Assembly (NCBI RefSeq): GCF_003058325.1
Contig: NZ_CP028844.1
Span: 453,001 to 517,000 of the forward strand
Length of the DNA: 64,000 bases
Direction of reading: 5' to 3'
DNA from: Methylobacterium currus
Lineage (GTDB): Bacteria; Pseudomonadota; Alphaproteobacteria; Rhizobiales; Beijerinckiaceae
Below are positions 10,551-22,934 of this stretch, one piece after another. Under the pieces are notes generated by a model. The model was not told the origin of the DNA and searched no databases. It was given only the letters and a program-made list of their open reading frames with translations. The stretch's first letter is position 1, and every line of letters begins with the position of its first letter. Made by a program: the position numbers and the translations under genes.

Positions 10551-10622
10551 GCAGGACTGTCCGGGAAAAAGATTGGCGCGGGTTTCCCCTCTCCCCGCCG
10601 GCAGGGAGAGGAGGGGAACCCG
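10551..10622 (+). repeat. Dispersed intergenic repeat, copy 1 of 3 (GCAGGACTGTCC family)
   Basis: GCAGGACTGTCCGGGAAAAA at 10551-10570 is followed by a palindrome in which a TTCCCCTCTCCCC arm pairs with a GGGAGAGGAGGGGAA arm around GCCGGC. The same 12-base core recurs near 18127 (plus) and 28446 (minus), each time in a gene gap beside a polypyrimidine/polypurine tract. This copy sits between the convergent dps and acdS genes and could also end transcription. It looks like a REP-type element. No transposase is present. Confidence 0.6.
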
Positions 10623-10647
10623 CGCCATTTCTTTTCGCCGTCCCGGC

Positions 10648-11670
10648 TCAGCCGTTGCGGAAGGTGTAGCTGTAGCCGTTGAGGGCTGGCGCGCCCCCGA
10701 GATGCGCGTAGAGCACCTTCGACCCCTTCGGGAAGAAGCCCTTCTGGACGAGGTCGATCATGCCCTGCATCGACTTCCCCTCGTAGACCGGGTCGGTGAT
10801 CATCGCCTCGAGCCGGGCCGCGAGGCGGATCGCCTCGACCGTCTCCTTCGAGGGCACGCCGTAAACCGGGTAGGCGTAGTCCTCCTTGATGACCACGTCG
10901 TCCTCGGTGATCTCGCCGGCACCCACGAGGGCGGAGGTGTTCCGGGCGATCTCGAGCACCTGCGCCCGGGTCTGGGCGGGCGTGCAGGAGGCGTCGATGC
11001 CGATGACGTTGCGGGCGCGGCCGTCGGGCTTGAAGCCGACCACCATGCCCGCATGGGTCGAGCCGGTGACGGTGCAGACCACGATGTAGTCGAAGTGGAG
11101 GCCCATCTCGGCCTCCTGCCGGCGCACCTCCTCGGCGAAGCCGACATAGCCCAGGCCGCCGAACTTGTGCACCGAGGCGCCGGCGGGGATCGCGTAGGGC
11201 TTGCCGCCCTTGGCCTTCACGTCCTCGATCGCCTGCTTCCAGCTGTCGCGGATGCCGATGTCGAAGCCCTCGTCGACGAGCTGCGACTCGGCGCCCATGA
11301 TCCGCGTCAGCATGATGTTGCCGACCCGGTCGTAGACCGCGTCCTCGTGCGGCACCCAGGCTTCCTGGATCACCCGGCACTTCATGCCGATCTTGGCCGC
11401 CACCGCCGCCACCATGCGGGTGTGGTTCGACTGCACGCCGCCGATCGACACCAGGGTGTCGGCGCCCGAGGCGATCGCGTCCGGCACGATGTATTCGAGC
11501 TTGCGCAGCTTGTTGCCGCCATAGGCGAGCCCCGAGTTGCAATCGTCGCGCTTGGCATAGATCTGCACGTCGCCGCCGAGATGGGCGGTCAGGCGCGGCA
11601 GGTGCTCGATCGGGGTCGGGCCGAAGGTCAGGGGATAGCGCTCGAACTGCGACAGCATCGAAGGGATCAT
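10648..11670 (-). CDS. acdS: 1-aminocyclopropane-1-carboxylate deaminase
   Basis: PLP enzyme that opens the plant ethylene precursor ACC to 2-oxobutanoate and ammonia, lowering host ethylene in plant-associated bacteria. The 340-residue protein shows the PLP lysine ([10 protein letters not shown], Lys54 here, Lys51 in the reference enzyme), a phosphate-binding region ([11 protein letters not shown]), the catalytic YEGKS near residue 300, and HLGG near the C-terminus. These Tyr-Glu and Leu positions separate true ACC deaminase from D-cysteine desulfhydrase relatives. The ATG at 11670 follows AGGACCCCGGCG. The divergent acdR supports the assignment. Confidence 0.95.
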   Translation of the reverse strand: MIPSMLSQFERYPLTFGPTPIEHLPRLTAHLGGDVQIYAKRDDCNSGLAYGGNKLRKLEYIVPDAIASGADTLVSIGGVQSNHTRMVAAVAAKIGMKCRVIQEAWVPHEDAVYDRVGNIMLTRIMGAESQLVDEGFDIGIRDSWKQAIEDVKAKGGKPYAIPAGASVHKFGGLGYVGFAEEVRRQEAEMGLHFDYIVVCTVTGSTHAGMVVGFKPDGRARNVIGIDASCTPAQTRAQVLEIARNTSALVGAGEITEDDVVIKEDYAYPVYGVPSKETVEAIRLAARLEAMITDPVYEGKSMQGMIDLVQKGFFPKGSKVLYAHLGGAPALNGYSYTFRNG

Positions 11671-11748
11671 CGCCGGGGTCCTATATGGAAGCCGGGCTCA
11701 ACCTAGCAGGACTTCGACGGAAGGTGCTCTCGAACTTGCGCGATCTTC

Positions 11749-11776
11749 GATGGCCGGCACGGCCGGATCGGCCATC
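11749..11776. promoter_or_regulatory. Candidate AcdR operator between acdS and acdR
   Basis: A perfect inverted repeat GATGGCCG (11749-11756) and CGGCCATC (11769-11776), with 12 bases between, lies in the 155-base divergent gap. Lrp-type proteins bind as dimers to such dyads, and AcdR controls acdS in other proteobacteria. Binding here is inferred from position only. Confidence 0.45.
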
Positions 11777-11825
11777 CATGTGCTAGATCCGTCCAATTCC
11801 GGGCTGCCGGATGGAAGGACCTCTC

Positions 11826-12290
11826 ATGGCTACCGGGCTCGACCGCATCGACGTGAAAATTCTCCGGCTCCTGCAAGAGGATGGCCGGATCGGCAACGCC
11901 GAGCTCGCCAAGCGCGTCAACACCAGCCCGGCGACCTGCCACCGTCGCACCCAGCGCCTGTTCGACGAAGGGTACTTTCGCGGGGTGCGCGCCGTGGTGG
12001 CGCCGGAGAAGGTCGGGCGCGGCTCGCTGGTCCTCGTCGGCGTGGTGCTCGACCGCTCGACGCCGGAGAGCTTCTCCGCCTTCGAGGCTGCGGCCCTCGC
12101 CATGCCGACCCTGCTCGATTGCCACCTCGTCGCCGGCGACTTCGACTACTTCCTCAAGATCCGCGTCTCCGACATGGCCGACTTCAACCGGATGCACAGC
12201 GAGATCCTGATCGCCCTGCCCGGGGTGCGCCAGACCCGGACCTTCTTCGTCATGAAGGAGGTGATCGACAACGCGCCCTTGAGCTTGTGA
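11826..12290 (+). CDS. acdR: Lrp/AsnC family regulator of acdS
   Basis: A 154-residue transcription factor. The N-terminal winged helix-turn-helix reads [27 protein letters not shown]...[12 protein letters not shown], and the C-terminal ligand-sensing domain includes [27 protein letters not shown]. The ATG at 11826 is preceded by GGAAGGA at 11813-11819. An ATG at 11811 in the same frame lies just upstream of that ribosome site and is less likely. Divergence from acdS is the standard arrangement, so it is named acdR by context. Confidence 0.88.
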   Translation: MATGLDRIDVKILRLLQEDGRIGNAELAKRVNTSPATCHRRTQRLFDEGYFRGVRAVVAPEKVGRGSLVLVGVVLDRSTPESFSAFEAAALAMPTLLDCHLVAGDFDYFLKIRVSDMADFNRMHSEILIALPGVRQTRTFFVMKEVIDNAPLSL

Positions 12291-12472
12291 GAACGCGGCG
12301 GTTGCCGCTGTACGCAGTTTGTTCTAGTCCTGGGGTCAGACTTGGCTCGGGCGCCCCTGCGCCCCATCTGGTCACCATCACGGTCGATGGGCTCCCCAAA
12401 CGTCACGGGCTCCCGGTCGATCCCGGTCCCATCAAGCCTGGCCGTGTCGTCCCCGGCCCGGAGCCCCTCTGC

Positions 12473-15469
<2,997 letters not shown>

Positions 15470-15817
15470 GATTCGCGCGAAAACGCCCGCGAATTGGGAC
15501 CGCATAGGCGCTTCAAGCCCCTGTGCGGTGCAGCAATTCGGTCTTTCCGCCCCGCTTCCAACATTGTACCACTAAAGTACAAAACTGCGCCCGCATGACA
15601 AAAATGCGTCATTTGCGCAACGCGTCAGCGTAGCTTGCGTCGCCACCGAGCAAAATGCTGGCATTCCGAGCGTCGCTGTTGGAACAATATGGGCGTTCAG
15701 ACTGCTGCACGGTCGACGCCGAAGAGCCCACCGAATCAAGCACGCATCGAGTGCGTGCGGTGTCGGTGCTGCATCATGCGCGCGTCGAGTCCGATAAGGA
15801 TTTGGGAAGGAATGCTC
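15470..15817 (+). promoter_or_regulatory. Gap with two dyads upstream of outer-membrane protein gene
   Basis: A 348-base gap without a credible gene, more AT-rich than its surroundings around 15555-15615. It holds two inverted repeats: TTGTAC (15564-15569) with GTACAA (15577-15582), seven bases apart, and ATGAC (15595-15599) with GTCAT (15608-15612), eight bases apart. They resemble dimeric regulator sites for the downstream gene. The regulator is unknown. Confidence 0.4.
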
Positions 15818-16816
15818 ATGGTCAAGTATTGGCTGGCCGCGGGGGCGGCTGCCCTGTCGCTGACCGCGACGGCGGCTTTCGCGCAAAGCACGACGGTGCC
15901 GGGCGAGCAGGTCGGCCTTGCCATCGGCGCGCCGCTGCCCGAAGGCGTCTACGCGATCGACACCTTCACCTTTCGCAGCCCCGACGGACCGAACGCGACC
16001 TCGACCGACACCGCGGTCAACGTCCCGGTCCTGGTCTGGTCGACGCCCTGGAAGGTCCTGGGCGCGCGCTTTGAGGCGGTGATCGCCCCGCCGACCGTCT
16101 TCACCTTCTCCCGCGCTGCCGGCGGCCGCGACACCAGCATCAATGTCGGCACCTTTCTCGGCGGCATCTTCGCCTGGGACCTCGGCAACAATGTCGGCGT
16201 CAGCTACCTGGCCGGCGTCTACCTGAACGAGCTGAATGGCGGCCGCGGCGGCGGCTTGCCGATCCTGGCCTCGAACACCTACCGGCAGGGCTTCGGCATC
16301 AGCTATACGGGCGACGGCTGGAACATCACCGCCAACCTGACCTACAATTTCTACGACGTGCCGGCCCGGTTCGGCGGCCGCAACGGCATCCCGGGCTTCT
16401 ACGGCAGCCAGTACCCGACCGACGCCCTCAACCTGGACCTGACGGCGACCAAGAAGTTCGGCAAGTTCGAGATCGGCGCCATCGGCTACGGCACCACCAA
16501 CCTGCCGAATCGCGGCCCCCTGCCCCTCGGCACGCCCTGCGCCGGCAACTTCGCCACCTGCGGCACGGTCTCGGGCGGCGGCGGCGGCCGCTTCGCCCTC
16601 GGCGGCCTCGTCGGCTACGATTTCGGCAAGTTCTCGGTCCAGGCCTGGGTCGCCCGAGACGTCGCCACGTCGGCCCGCCAGATCTCGCCGGTCACCGGAC
16701 TGCCGACCAACCGGGAGGCCTACTCGACCGAGGGCTGGTTCCGCGTCATCGCCCCGCTCTACACCGTCGCGGTGGTCGCCGAGCCGGAGCCGGTTCCCCT
16801 CGTGCGCAAGTACTGA
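15818..16816 (+). CDS. Outer-membrane transporter-like protein (phenol MetA/SphA-type barrel)
   Basis: A 332-residue exported protein. A clear signal peptide (MVKYWLAAGAAALSLTATAAFAQ) is followed by repeated beta-strand-like segments with alternating aromatic and polar residues (NITANLTYNFYDVPARF, FEIGAIGYGTTN, FSVQAWVARDV, STEGWFRVIAPLYT). This fits the family annotated as MetA-pathway phenol degradation outer-membrane protein, thought to form a barrel that admits hydrophobic compounds. The ATG at 15818 is preferred over 15812 because GGGAAGGA at 15804-15811 gives good spacing. It is followed by a textbook terminator. No catabolic genes lie beside it. Confidence 0.75.
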   Translation: MVKYWLAAGAAALSLTATAAFAQSTTVPGEQVGLAIGAPLPEGVYAIDTFTFRSPDGPNATSTDTAVNVPVLVWSTPWKVLGARFEAVIAPPTVFTFSRAAGGRDTSINVGTFLGGIFAWDLGNNVGVSYLAGVYLNELNGGRGGGLPILASNTYRQGFGISYTGDGWNITANLTYNFYDVPARFGGRNGIPGFYGSQYPTDALNLDLTATKKFGKFEIGAIGYGTTNLPNRGPLPLGTPCAGNFATCGTVSGGGGGRFALGGLVGYDFGKFSVQAWVARDVATSARQISPVTGLPTNREAYSTEGWFRVIAPLYTVAVVAEPEPVPLVRKY

Positions 16817-16881
16817 GCCGCGACGCCGGAGAGACCCAGGAGAGCTTTCACCGGAGATCCACCAAGAGACCCCTCCTCTCC

Positions 16882-16908
16882 CGCCCGGCTCCGCGAGCCG
16901 GGCGTTTT
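16882..16908 (+). terminator. Rho-independent terminator
   Basis: A ten-base perfect GC stem, CGCCCGGCTC (16882-16891) with GAGCCGGGCG (16895-16904), loop CGC, followed by TTTT at 16905-16908. It sits 65 bases after the outer-membrane protein gene. Confidence 0.88.
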
Positions 16909-17037
16909 CATTGGTGCACGCGCCATGCCTGTCGGGCCCGGCTCCGCGACCTATAACGGGAGCGAGCGGGCGGGGCTTTCGATCCCTGCCGGACGAGACG
17001 AGACACGGGGCGCTCGAGGCCCCGGCAGGAGGCCATC

Positions 17038-18009
17038 ATGGCGGCGCCCGGCGACTGGAAGATCCCCTCCGCGGTGCAGCCCCGCCCGGCCGCCTATTCC
17101 TACGACCTCGACCAGACCCTGACCGCCATCGTCGCCCTGTCCTCCCGGGTGCCGGACGGCGCCTACACCGCCGAGATCCTCGGCACCGAGCGGGCCGGCA
17201 ACGGCGTCCTGATCGGCGAGGACGGGCTGGTGCTCACCATCGGCTACCTGATCACCGAGGCCGAGAGCGTCTGGCTCACGGCCCATGACGGCCGCACCGC
17301 GCCCGGCCACGTCGTCGGCTACGACGCCGCCACCGGCTTCGGCCTGGTGCAGGCGCTCGGCCGCCTCGACCTGCCGTATCTGCCGCTGGGCAGCGCCGAG
17401 GGCTTGCGCGTGGGCGACCGGCTGGTGATGGCCGGGGCCGGCGGCCGCTCCCGCGCCGTCGCCGCCGAGGTGGTGGCGCGGCAGGAATTCGCCGGCTACT
17501 GGGAATATCTCCTCGACGACGCGATCTTCACCGCGCCCTCGCACCCGCATTGGGGCGGCGCGGCGCTGATCGGTCCGGCGGGCGAGCTCACCGGCATCGG
17601 CTCGCTCCAGCTCCAGCAGGGCGGCCGCGACAGCCGCGCCATCAACATGGCGGTGCCGATCGACCTCCTGAAGCCGATCCTTCACGACCTGACCACGCTG
17701 GGCCGGGTCTCCGGCCCGCCCCGGCCCTGGCTCGGCCTCTACGCCACCGAGATGGACGACCAGGTCGTGGTGATGGGTCTCTCGCCCCGCGCCCCGGCCG
17801 AGACCGCCGACCTGCGCGCCGGCGACATCCTGCTGGCGGTGGGCCAGACCGAGGTGAATGACCTCGCGGGCTTCCTGCGCGCCGTCTGGGCGCTGGGCCC
17901 CGCCGGCATCACCGTGCCGCTGACGGTGCATCGCGACGGGCGGACCCTGAGCCTGTCCGTCGTCTCGGCCGACCGGTCGACCTTCCTGGTGGCGCCGCGG
18001 CTGCATTGA
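17038..18009 (+). CDS. HtrA/S1C protease-like protein with lost catalytic triad and PDZ domain
   Basis: A 323-residue protein with HtrA-like layout: a trypsin-fold part (about 30-215) and a PDZ domain (about 230-315, LGLYATEMDDQVVVMGLSPRAPAETADLRAGDILLAVGQTEV). Aligned by eye, the histidine site TNxHV reads TIGYLI (Tyr70), the aspartate site TDLAL reads TGFGL (Gly100), and the serine site GNSGG reads PHWGG (Trp172). All three catalytic residues are absent, so it is likely a scaffold or sensor rather than a protease. No signal peptide is evident. AGGAGG precedes the ATG at 17038. It is intact, so it is not simply a decayed gene. Confidence 0.8.
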   Translation: MAAPGDWKIPSAVQPRPAAYSYDLDQTLTAIVALSSRVPDGAYTAEILGTERAGNGVLIGEDGLVLTIGYLITEAESVWLTAHDGRTAPGHVVGYDAATGFGLVQALGRLDLPYLPLGSAEGLRVGDRLVMAGAGGRSRAVAAEVVARQEFAGYWEYLLDDAIFTAPSHPHWGGAALIGPAGELTGIGSLQLQQGGRDSRAINMAVPIDLLKPILHDLTTLGRVSGPPRPWLGLYATEMDDQVVVMGLSPRAPAETADLRAGDILLAVGQTEVNDLAGFLRAVWALGPAGITVPLTVHRDGRTLSLSVVSADRSTFLVAPRLH

Positions 18010-18528
18010 GCCGGGCGGTTCGGCGCCTCGGAAGCCGTCCCCGGATTGGCGGGCGACATGGCTGTCTGGAGGCAATCATGGCTGTCCGGGGGAGATGAGG
18101 CATCGGTCTCCTCCCCTCCCCTCGCCGCAGGACTGTCCGGGCAGAGCGAAGAGTGCGGGTCTCTCGACCCGGCACCGGACGCGCCCGTCGCGGCACTGCA
18201 CACCGGATCGCCACCGGCTGCCGCATCCCCGATCCCTCTCCCTTCGCACCGCGCCGCCCGCCCGCTCCGCATCCCCGCCCTTCGCGTGTGCAGCATAGTG
18301 CCTAAATGCCGGGAATCCCTGCGATTCATGCGCCAGAGTGCTGCCAAATCGGCAGGCACGGGGGTTGGTTGACGATTCCCTGCGCGCTGCATGTGAGTCG
18401 TGCATAGCTGGCTTACGCGACTCCGCCTCCCACCAGCGAAGCCATTTCCCATATGGTGCGTTGCAACAGAAGCAGGCAGGCGGTGCCGAAACGGTTCGCA
18501 CCGGCTGCCCGCCAAGAGGTCAAATCCG
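18010..18528. other. Gene-free spacer with repeat copy 2
   Basis: A 519-base stretch between the protease-like gene and the DUF1127 gene. No frame shows family resemblance. It contains GCAGGACTGTCCGGGCAGAG at 18127-18146, preceded by a TCCTCCCCTCCCCTC tract, which is a copy of the dispersed repeat also seen near 10551 and 28446. The right part presumably holds the promoter of the DUF1127 gene. Confidence 0.5.
18127..18146 (+). repeat. Dispersed intergenic repeat, copy 2 of 3
   Basis: GCAGGACTGTCCGGGCAGAG, sharing its first 15 bases with the copy at 10551 and matching the copy at 28446 (minus strand) at nearly all positions. A pyrimidine tract lies just upstream instead of downstream, so the copy may be rearranged or partial. 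Confidence 0.55.
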
Positions 18529-18678
18529 ATGTTCGTTTCCCTCATCCTCAGCAAGATCCGCTCGTACCTCCGCTACCGTGAGACCGTGCACGAGCTGTCG
18601 CGTCTGTCCGACCGCGAGCTCGACGATCTCGGCATCAGCCGCTTCGAGATCCAGGGTATCGCCCGCTCGGTCGCGTAA
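18529..18678 (+). CDS. DUF1127 small protein
   Basis: A 49-residue protein, [20 protein letters not shown] onward, ending in the DUF1127 core ([26 protein letters not shown]). DUF1127 proteins are short, Arg-rich and common in alphaproteobacteria. Some act as RNA-binding or phosphate-response modulators, but a role here is unknown. The ATG at 18529 is chosen because AAGAGGT (18514-18520) lies just upstream and the longer open frame adds sequence without homology. A GC hairpin at 18759-18780 probably ends the transcript. Confidence 0.88.
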   Translation: MFVSLILSKIRSYLRYRETVHELSRLSDRELDDLGISRFEIQGIARSVA

Positions 18679-18758
18679 GCCCCCGAAAGCGTACCAAGTA
18701 CCCGCGTACCGAGTACTCCAAGTCGATAGAAAGCCTTCGGGCTCCTCATCGTCTCGCG

Positions 18759-18782
18759 CGCCCGCCCCTCTCGGCGGGCGTT
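18759..18782 (+). terminator. Hairpin after DUF1127 gene
   Basis: CGCCCGCC (18759-18766) pairs with GGCGGGCG (18773-18780) around a six-base loop and is followed by TTCG. The stem is short and the T-run weak, so it is a probable terminator only. Confidence 0.55.
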
Positions 18783-18851
18783 CGCATGTTCGGATCCCGG
18801 CACGGATCCGTCGGTGTTGCATCGGCGGCACTCGATCCGATATGCCGCGTC

Positions 18852-20279
18852 ATGTCCGGATCAAACCCCATTCACGTCGTCGGCGGCGGCCTCGCCGGCT
18901 CGGAAGCGGCCTGGCAGATTGCCGAGGCGGGCCTTCCCGTGGTGCTGCACGAGATGCGGCCCCTGCGCGGCACCGAGGCGCACCAGACCGACGGTCTCGC
19001 CGAACTCGTCTGCTCGAACTCGTTCCGCTCCGACGATCCGCAACTCAACGCCGTCGGGCTGCTGCATCAGGAGATGCGCCGCCTCGGCTCGCTGATCATG
19101 CGCTGCGCCGATGCCAACCAGGTGCCGGCCGGCGGCGCGCTCGCGGTGGACCGCGAGGGGTTCAGCCAAGCCGTGACGGCGGCGCTGGAGGCGCATCCGA
19201 CCGTCACGATCGCCCGCGAGGAGATCGACGGCCTGCCGCCCGCTGCCTGGGACAGCGTGATCGTGGCGACGGGCCCCCTCACCGCGCCCGGCCTGGCCGA
19301 GGGCATCCGCGGCCTCACCGGCGCCGAGTCGCTCGCCTTCTTCGACGCCATCGCGCCGATCGTGCACCGCGACTCGATCGACATGGGCAAGGCCTGGTTC
19401 CAGTCCCGCTACGACAAGGCGGGACCGGGCGGCACCGGGGCGGATTACATCAACTGCCCCCTCGACCGCGAGCAATACGCGGCCTTCATCACGGCACTCG
19501 TCGAGGGCGACAAGACCTCGTTCAAGGAATGGGAGGCCTCGACCCCCTACTTCGACGGCTGCCTGCCGATCGAGGTGATGGCCGAGCGCGGCCCCGAGAC
19601 CCTGCGCCACGGGCCGATGAAGCCCTTCGGCCTGACCAACCCGCACAACCCGACCGTCAAGGCCTACGCCATCGTGCAGCTGCGCCAGGACAATGCGCTC
19701 GGCACGCTCTACAACATGGTGGGCTTCCAGACGAAGCTGCGCCACGCCGAGCAGGTGCGGATCTTCCGCACCATCCCGGGCCTGGAGAATGCCGAGTTCG
19801 CCCGCCTCGGCGGCCTGCACCGCAACACCTATCTCGACAGCCCGCGCCTCCTCGATGCCACCCTGCGGCTCAAGGCCGAGCCGCGCCTGCGCTTCGCCGG
19901 GCAGATCACCGGCTGCGAGGGCTACGTCGAGAGCGCCGCGATCGGCCTGATGGCCGGCCGCTTCGCCGCCGTCGAGCGGGAGGGCCGGTCGCTGGAGCCG
20001 CTCCCCGTCACGACCGCTCTGGGAGCGCTCATCGGCCATATCACCGGCGGGCACGTCTCGGCGGAGGAGGAGGGCACGCCGCGCTCGTTCCAGCCGATGA
20101 ACGTCAATTTCGGCCTCTTCCCGCCCCTCGACCGGGCGCCGAAGGCCCCGGACGGCAAGCGCCTGCGGGGCACCGAGAAGGCGCAGGCCAAGAAGCGGGC
20201 CCTGACCGACCGGGCACGGGCCGCTTTGGGCGAATGGCTCGGCGAGGAGCCGGCGCCGCTGCCGGCGGCGGCGGAGTAG
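18852..20279 (+). CDS. trmFO: Methylenetetrahydrofolate-tRNA (uracil-54-C5)-methyltransferase
   Basis: Folate- and FAD-dependent enzyme that methylates U54 in the T-loop of tRNA. The 475-residue protein opens with [21 protein letters not shown] (FAD-binding) and then shows family blocks [73 protein letters not shown] and the C-terminal [13 protein letters not shown]. The ATG at 18852 places the Rossmann motif at the usual distance from the N-terminus; upstream in-frame codons add no homology. No strong ribosome site is visible. Confidence 0.95.
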   Translation: MSGSNPIHVVGGGLAGSEAAWQIAEAGLPVVLHEMRPLRGTEAHQTDGLAELVCSNSFRSDDPQLNAVGLLHQEMRRLGSLIMRCADANQVPAGGALAVDREGFSQAVTAALEAHPTVTIAREEIDGLPPAAWDSVIVATGPLTAPGLAEGIRGLTGAESLAFFDAIAPIVHRDSIDMGKAWFQSRYDKAGPGGTGADYINCPLDREQYAAFITALVEGDKTSFKEWEASTPYFDGCLPIEVMAERGPETLRHGPMKPFGLTNPHNPTVKAYAIVQLRQDNALGTLYNMVGFQTKLRHAEQVRIFRTIPGLENAEFARLGGLHRNTYLDSPRLLDATLRLKAEPRLRFAGQITGCEGYVESAAIGLMAGRFAAVEREGRSLEPLPVTTALGALIGHITGGHVSAEEEGTPRSFQPMNVNFGLFPPLDRAPKAPDGKRLRGTEKAQAKKRALTDRARAALGEWLGEEPAPLPAAAE

Positions 20280-20473
20280 TCTCAGGCGCCCGGGATCGGA
20301 CCAACGATCCTCGTACTCTCCACGCCGTCCCGGGCTCTCGCCGCCGGCGAGCACCGGGACGACGTCCTGGACCGTCACGATGGCCGCGGATGTCGTATAC
20401 CGCCGCGCCTTCGAACGGACCCGTTCGCAGGCGCTGGCGAAGCCCGAGCGGGCGCCGGCGCCGATGCGCCGGA

Positions 20474-20497
20474 CGCTTTCGCGTCGATGCGAAAGCG
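20474..20497 (-). terminator. Hairpin between chemoreceptor and trmFO
   Basis: CGCTTTCGC (20474-20482) pairs perfectly with GCGAAAGCG (20489-20497), loop GTCGAT. It begins nine bases after the chemoreceptor stop codon on the minus strand. There is no T-run, so it may stop or protect transcripts from either convergent gene. Confidence 0.45.
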
Positions 20498-20505
20498 CGA
20501 CGGTA

Positions 20506-22494
20506 TTACGCCGCCTTGATCTCCGCCACGAACCCGCCGATCTCGCGCTCCAGCGTCCCGGCCTGATGCGCCAGATCCTGGGCGGCGCGCAGCACCTGGC
20601 CGGCGGTGCCGCCGGTGCGGGCGGCGCCCTGCTGCACCGCGTCGATGTGGCTGGAGACGACCTGCGTGCTGTGGGCGGCGTGCTGGACGTTGCGGGCGAT
20701 CTCGACGGTGGCGGCGCTCTGGCGCTCCATCGCGGTCGCCACGCCGGTGGCGATGGCGTTCATGTCGCGGATCGTGCCGCCGATCGCCTCGATCGCCTGC
20801 ACCGCCTGGGCGGTCTGGGCCTGGATGCTGCCGATCTGGCCGGCGATCTCGTCGGTCGCCTGCGCCGTGCGGGTGGCGAGGTCCTTGACCTCGGCGGCCA
20901 CGACCGCGAAGCCGCGGCCCGCCTCCCCGGCCCGGGCAGCCTCGATCGTCGCGTTGAGCGCGAGCAGGTTGGTCCGGCCGGCGATGCTGGTGATGAGCTG
21001 GACCACGTCGCCGATCTGCTGCGCGGCCGCCGCCAGCGCCCGGATCGTCGCCTCGGTGCGCACGGCCTCAGCGTCGGCGCGGCCGGCGATGACCGAGGAA
21101 TGGGCGACCTGCCGCACGATCTCCTCGATGCTGGCGGAGAGCTCATCCGTCGCGCTCGCCACCCCGCCGACATTGGCGGAGGTCTGGCTCGCCGCCTCCG
21201 CGACGCCCGCCGACAGGCCGGACGATTCGGCGGCCGAGGTCGACAGGTTGCGCGCCGCCGCCTCCATCTGGCCGGCCGCAGCGGTCAGGGTGGCGATCAG
21301 CGCCGAGACCTTGCCCTCGAAGCCCCGGGTCAGCGTCTCGAGATGGCGCGCCCGCGCCATCTTGGAGTCGGTATCCTGCCGCTGGAGCGCGTCGCGGTGC
21401 TCGGATTCGACCAGACCGTCGCGGAACAAGGCCACGGTGCGGGCCATGGCGCCGATCTCGTCGGCGCGCCCGGTATCCGGCACGTCGATCGCCCGGGCGC
21501 CGCCGCCGAGCGCCGCCATGGCGCCCGACAGGCGCTGCAGCGGCTTGGTGATCGAGCCGGCGAGCCGCAGCGAGATCAGGATGCCGAGCAGCACGATGCC
21601 GGCGGCCTTGGCGAGGAACGCCCTGGTCCCCTGCTCGACGCTGCGGGCGAAATCCTCCTCGTAGGCCAGCGCGTCGCGGTTCACCTCCGTCAGCAGCGTC
21701 TCGGAGGCCTTCATCGACTGGTCGCGGGCGGTGCGGGAGACCTTGAGGTGCTTGCCCCACTCGGCCGCGAGCGCGGCGGCGCGGTCGAGGGCGCCGCGCC
21801 AGGCGGTCAGCTTGGCCATGAGGTCGGCGTTGCCCTGGAGCTTCGCCTGGGAGTCGGCCGCGGATTGGTTCGCCGCCGCGGCGTGCTTGACCTCGCCCGT
21901 GGTCTTGAACTGCGCCACCTGCTCGCGGGCGAACTTGAACGCCTCGGCGGCGCCGTTCAGCATCCGGGCCTGATCGAGGTCGCCGGCCTCGAAGGCGCGG
22001 TTGCGCCGCTGCGACAGGGCATGCGCGATCTGGTCGCCGGCCTGATCGATCTCCCGGGTCTGGAGATCCTGCTCCTCGTCCTTGATCCGGGCGAGGATGG
22101 CGTATTCGGCGCCGTATTTCGTCAAGGCGGCGGCGATCGTGTCGCTCAAGACCCGTTCATCGGGATCGAGCCCGACCGCGCCGCCGCGCCCGATCAACTC
22201 GAGGGACTTGTCGAGATAGTCGCGCGCCACCTTGAGGGCCGCGGGGTCGAAGCGCTGGAGCCAGCGGCTCAGCTCGAAGCGCGTCTGCATCATCGCCATG
22301 TCGACGGCGCGGACATGCTCGGTCTTGGCCCGGTTGTGCCGGTACTCGGCGAAGCTCTCGTTGACCTGTGTCACCAGCATGGTGCCCGAGAGCGCCACGC
22401 CCACGGTCGTGGCCAGCACCACGCCGAAGCCCGCGAAGATCCGCGCCTTGATCGACAGTCGCGACAGGCGCCCGCCCTTGAACCACATCCACAT
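20506..22494 (-). CDS. Methyl-accepting chemotaxis protein
   Basis: A 662-residue inner-membrane chemoreceptor. TM1 is near residues 18-42 ([21 protein letters not shown]), a long helical periplasmic sensor spans about 43-295, and TM2 is near 297-318. A HAMP region with [18 protein letters not shown] follows. The signalling domain has the conserved hairpin tip ([35 protein letters not shown]). The ligand is unknown. Two starts are possible, 22494 or 22488; GGAG lies nearby. A CtrA-like box (22548-22562) is upstream, fitting co-control with the flagellar genes on the same strand. Confidence 0.93.
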   Translation of the reverse strand: MWMWFKGGRLSRLSIKARIFAGFGVVLATTVGVALSGTMLVTQVNESFAEYRHNRAKTEHVRAVDMAMMQTRFELSRWLQRFDPAALKVARDYLDKSLELIGRGGAVGLDPDERVLSDTIAAALTKYGAEYAILARIKDEEQDLQTREIDQAGDQIAHALSQRRNRAFEAGDLDQARMLNGAAEAFKFAREQVAQFKTTGEVKHAAAANQSAADSQAKLQGNADLMAKLTAWRGALDRAAALAAEWGKHLKVSRTARDQSMKASETLLTEVNRDALAYEEDFARSVEQGTRAFLAKAAGIVLLGILISLRLAGSITKPLQRLSGAMAALGGGARAIDVPDTGRADEIGAMARTVALFRDGLVESEHRDALQRQDTDSKMARARHLETLTRGFEGKVSALIATLTAAAGQMEAAARNLSTSAAESSGLSAGVAEAASQTSANVGGVASATDELSASIEEIVRQVAHSSVIAGRADAEAVRTEATIRALAAAAQQIGDVVQLITSIAGRTNLLALNATIEAARAGEAGRGFAVVAAEVKDLATRTAQATDEIAGQIGSIQAQTAQAVQAIEAIGGTIRDMNAIATGVATAMERQSAATVEIARNVQHAAHSTQVVSSHIDAVQQGAARTGGTAGQVLRAAQDLAHQAGTLEREIGGFVAEIKAA

Positions 22495-22934
22495 CGGCTC
22501 CGTCGCCCCGTCAGGCACATCGTCGGATCGACATTGGACGGCGTACGCTAAGGCAGGCTTAAGATGAGCATTTTTTTCCAATGGCGGCGATAGAAAAGGT
22601 GCCGGTCGTCGCGCCGTGGGACAGGACGGCAACGAAGGGGAAGGCGCTGTTTTGTCCCGCCCGGAGGCGCAGCGGCCGGTCGATGCATCGTCACATGGCG
22701 AAAGCCGGCGAATCATCTTGCGAGTTGAATTTTCAGCTGCAACAGATCGATCGCCGTTGCTGATCCGCATGACCGATGAGCGCTTCAGGCGCTCACGCGC
22801 CGTCGCTGCACCATCTCGGCGGCCTTGGGCAGGACGGATTTCGATCGGGCGCGCGGGGCCTAAGCCGGCGCCGGAGCCGCCACCATCACCGGTCTCCGGA
22901 CACGGGATCCGGAGAGACGCGTCCGGAACTCGTG
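22495..22934. other. Gap between flbD and chemoreceptor gene
   Basis: A 440-base stretch with no gene recognised. The short plus-strand frames here lack homology and codon structure. It holds the CtrA-like site near the chemoreceptor start and a small GAGCGC/GCGCTC hairpin near 22778-22794, beyond the end of flbD. Confidence 0.45.
22548..22562 (-). promoter_or_regulatory. CtrA-like box upstream of chemoreceptor gene
   Basis: On the minus strand the sequence reads TTAA-GCCTGCC-TTAG, one mismatch from the CtrA consensus TTAA-N7-TTAA. It is about 55 bases upstream of the start codon. CtrA controls motility genes in many alphaproteobacteria. Confidence 0.5.

Noticed and set aside
12291..12472. 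Possible LexA box before uvrA
   Set aside because: GTTC is present in GTTTGTTCTAGTCC, but the second half-site at the alphaproteobacterial N7 spacing does not match, so it was not called.
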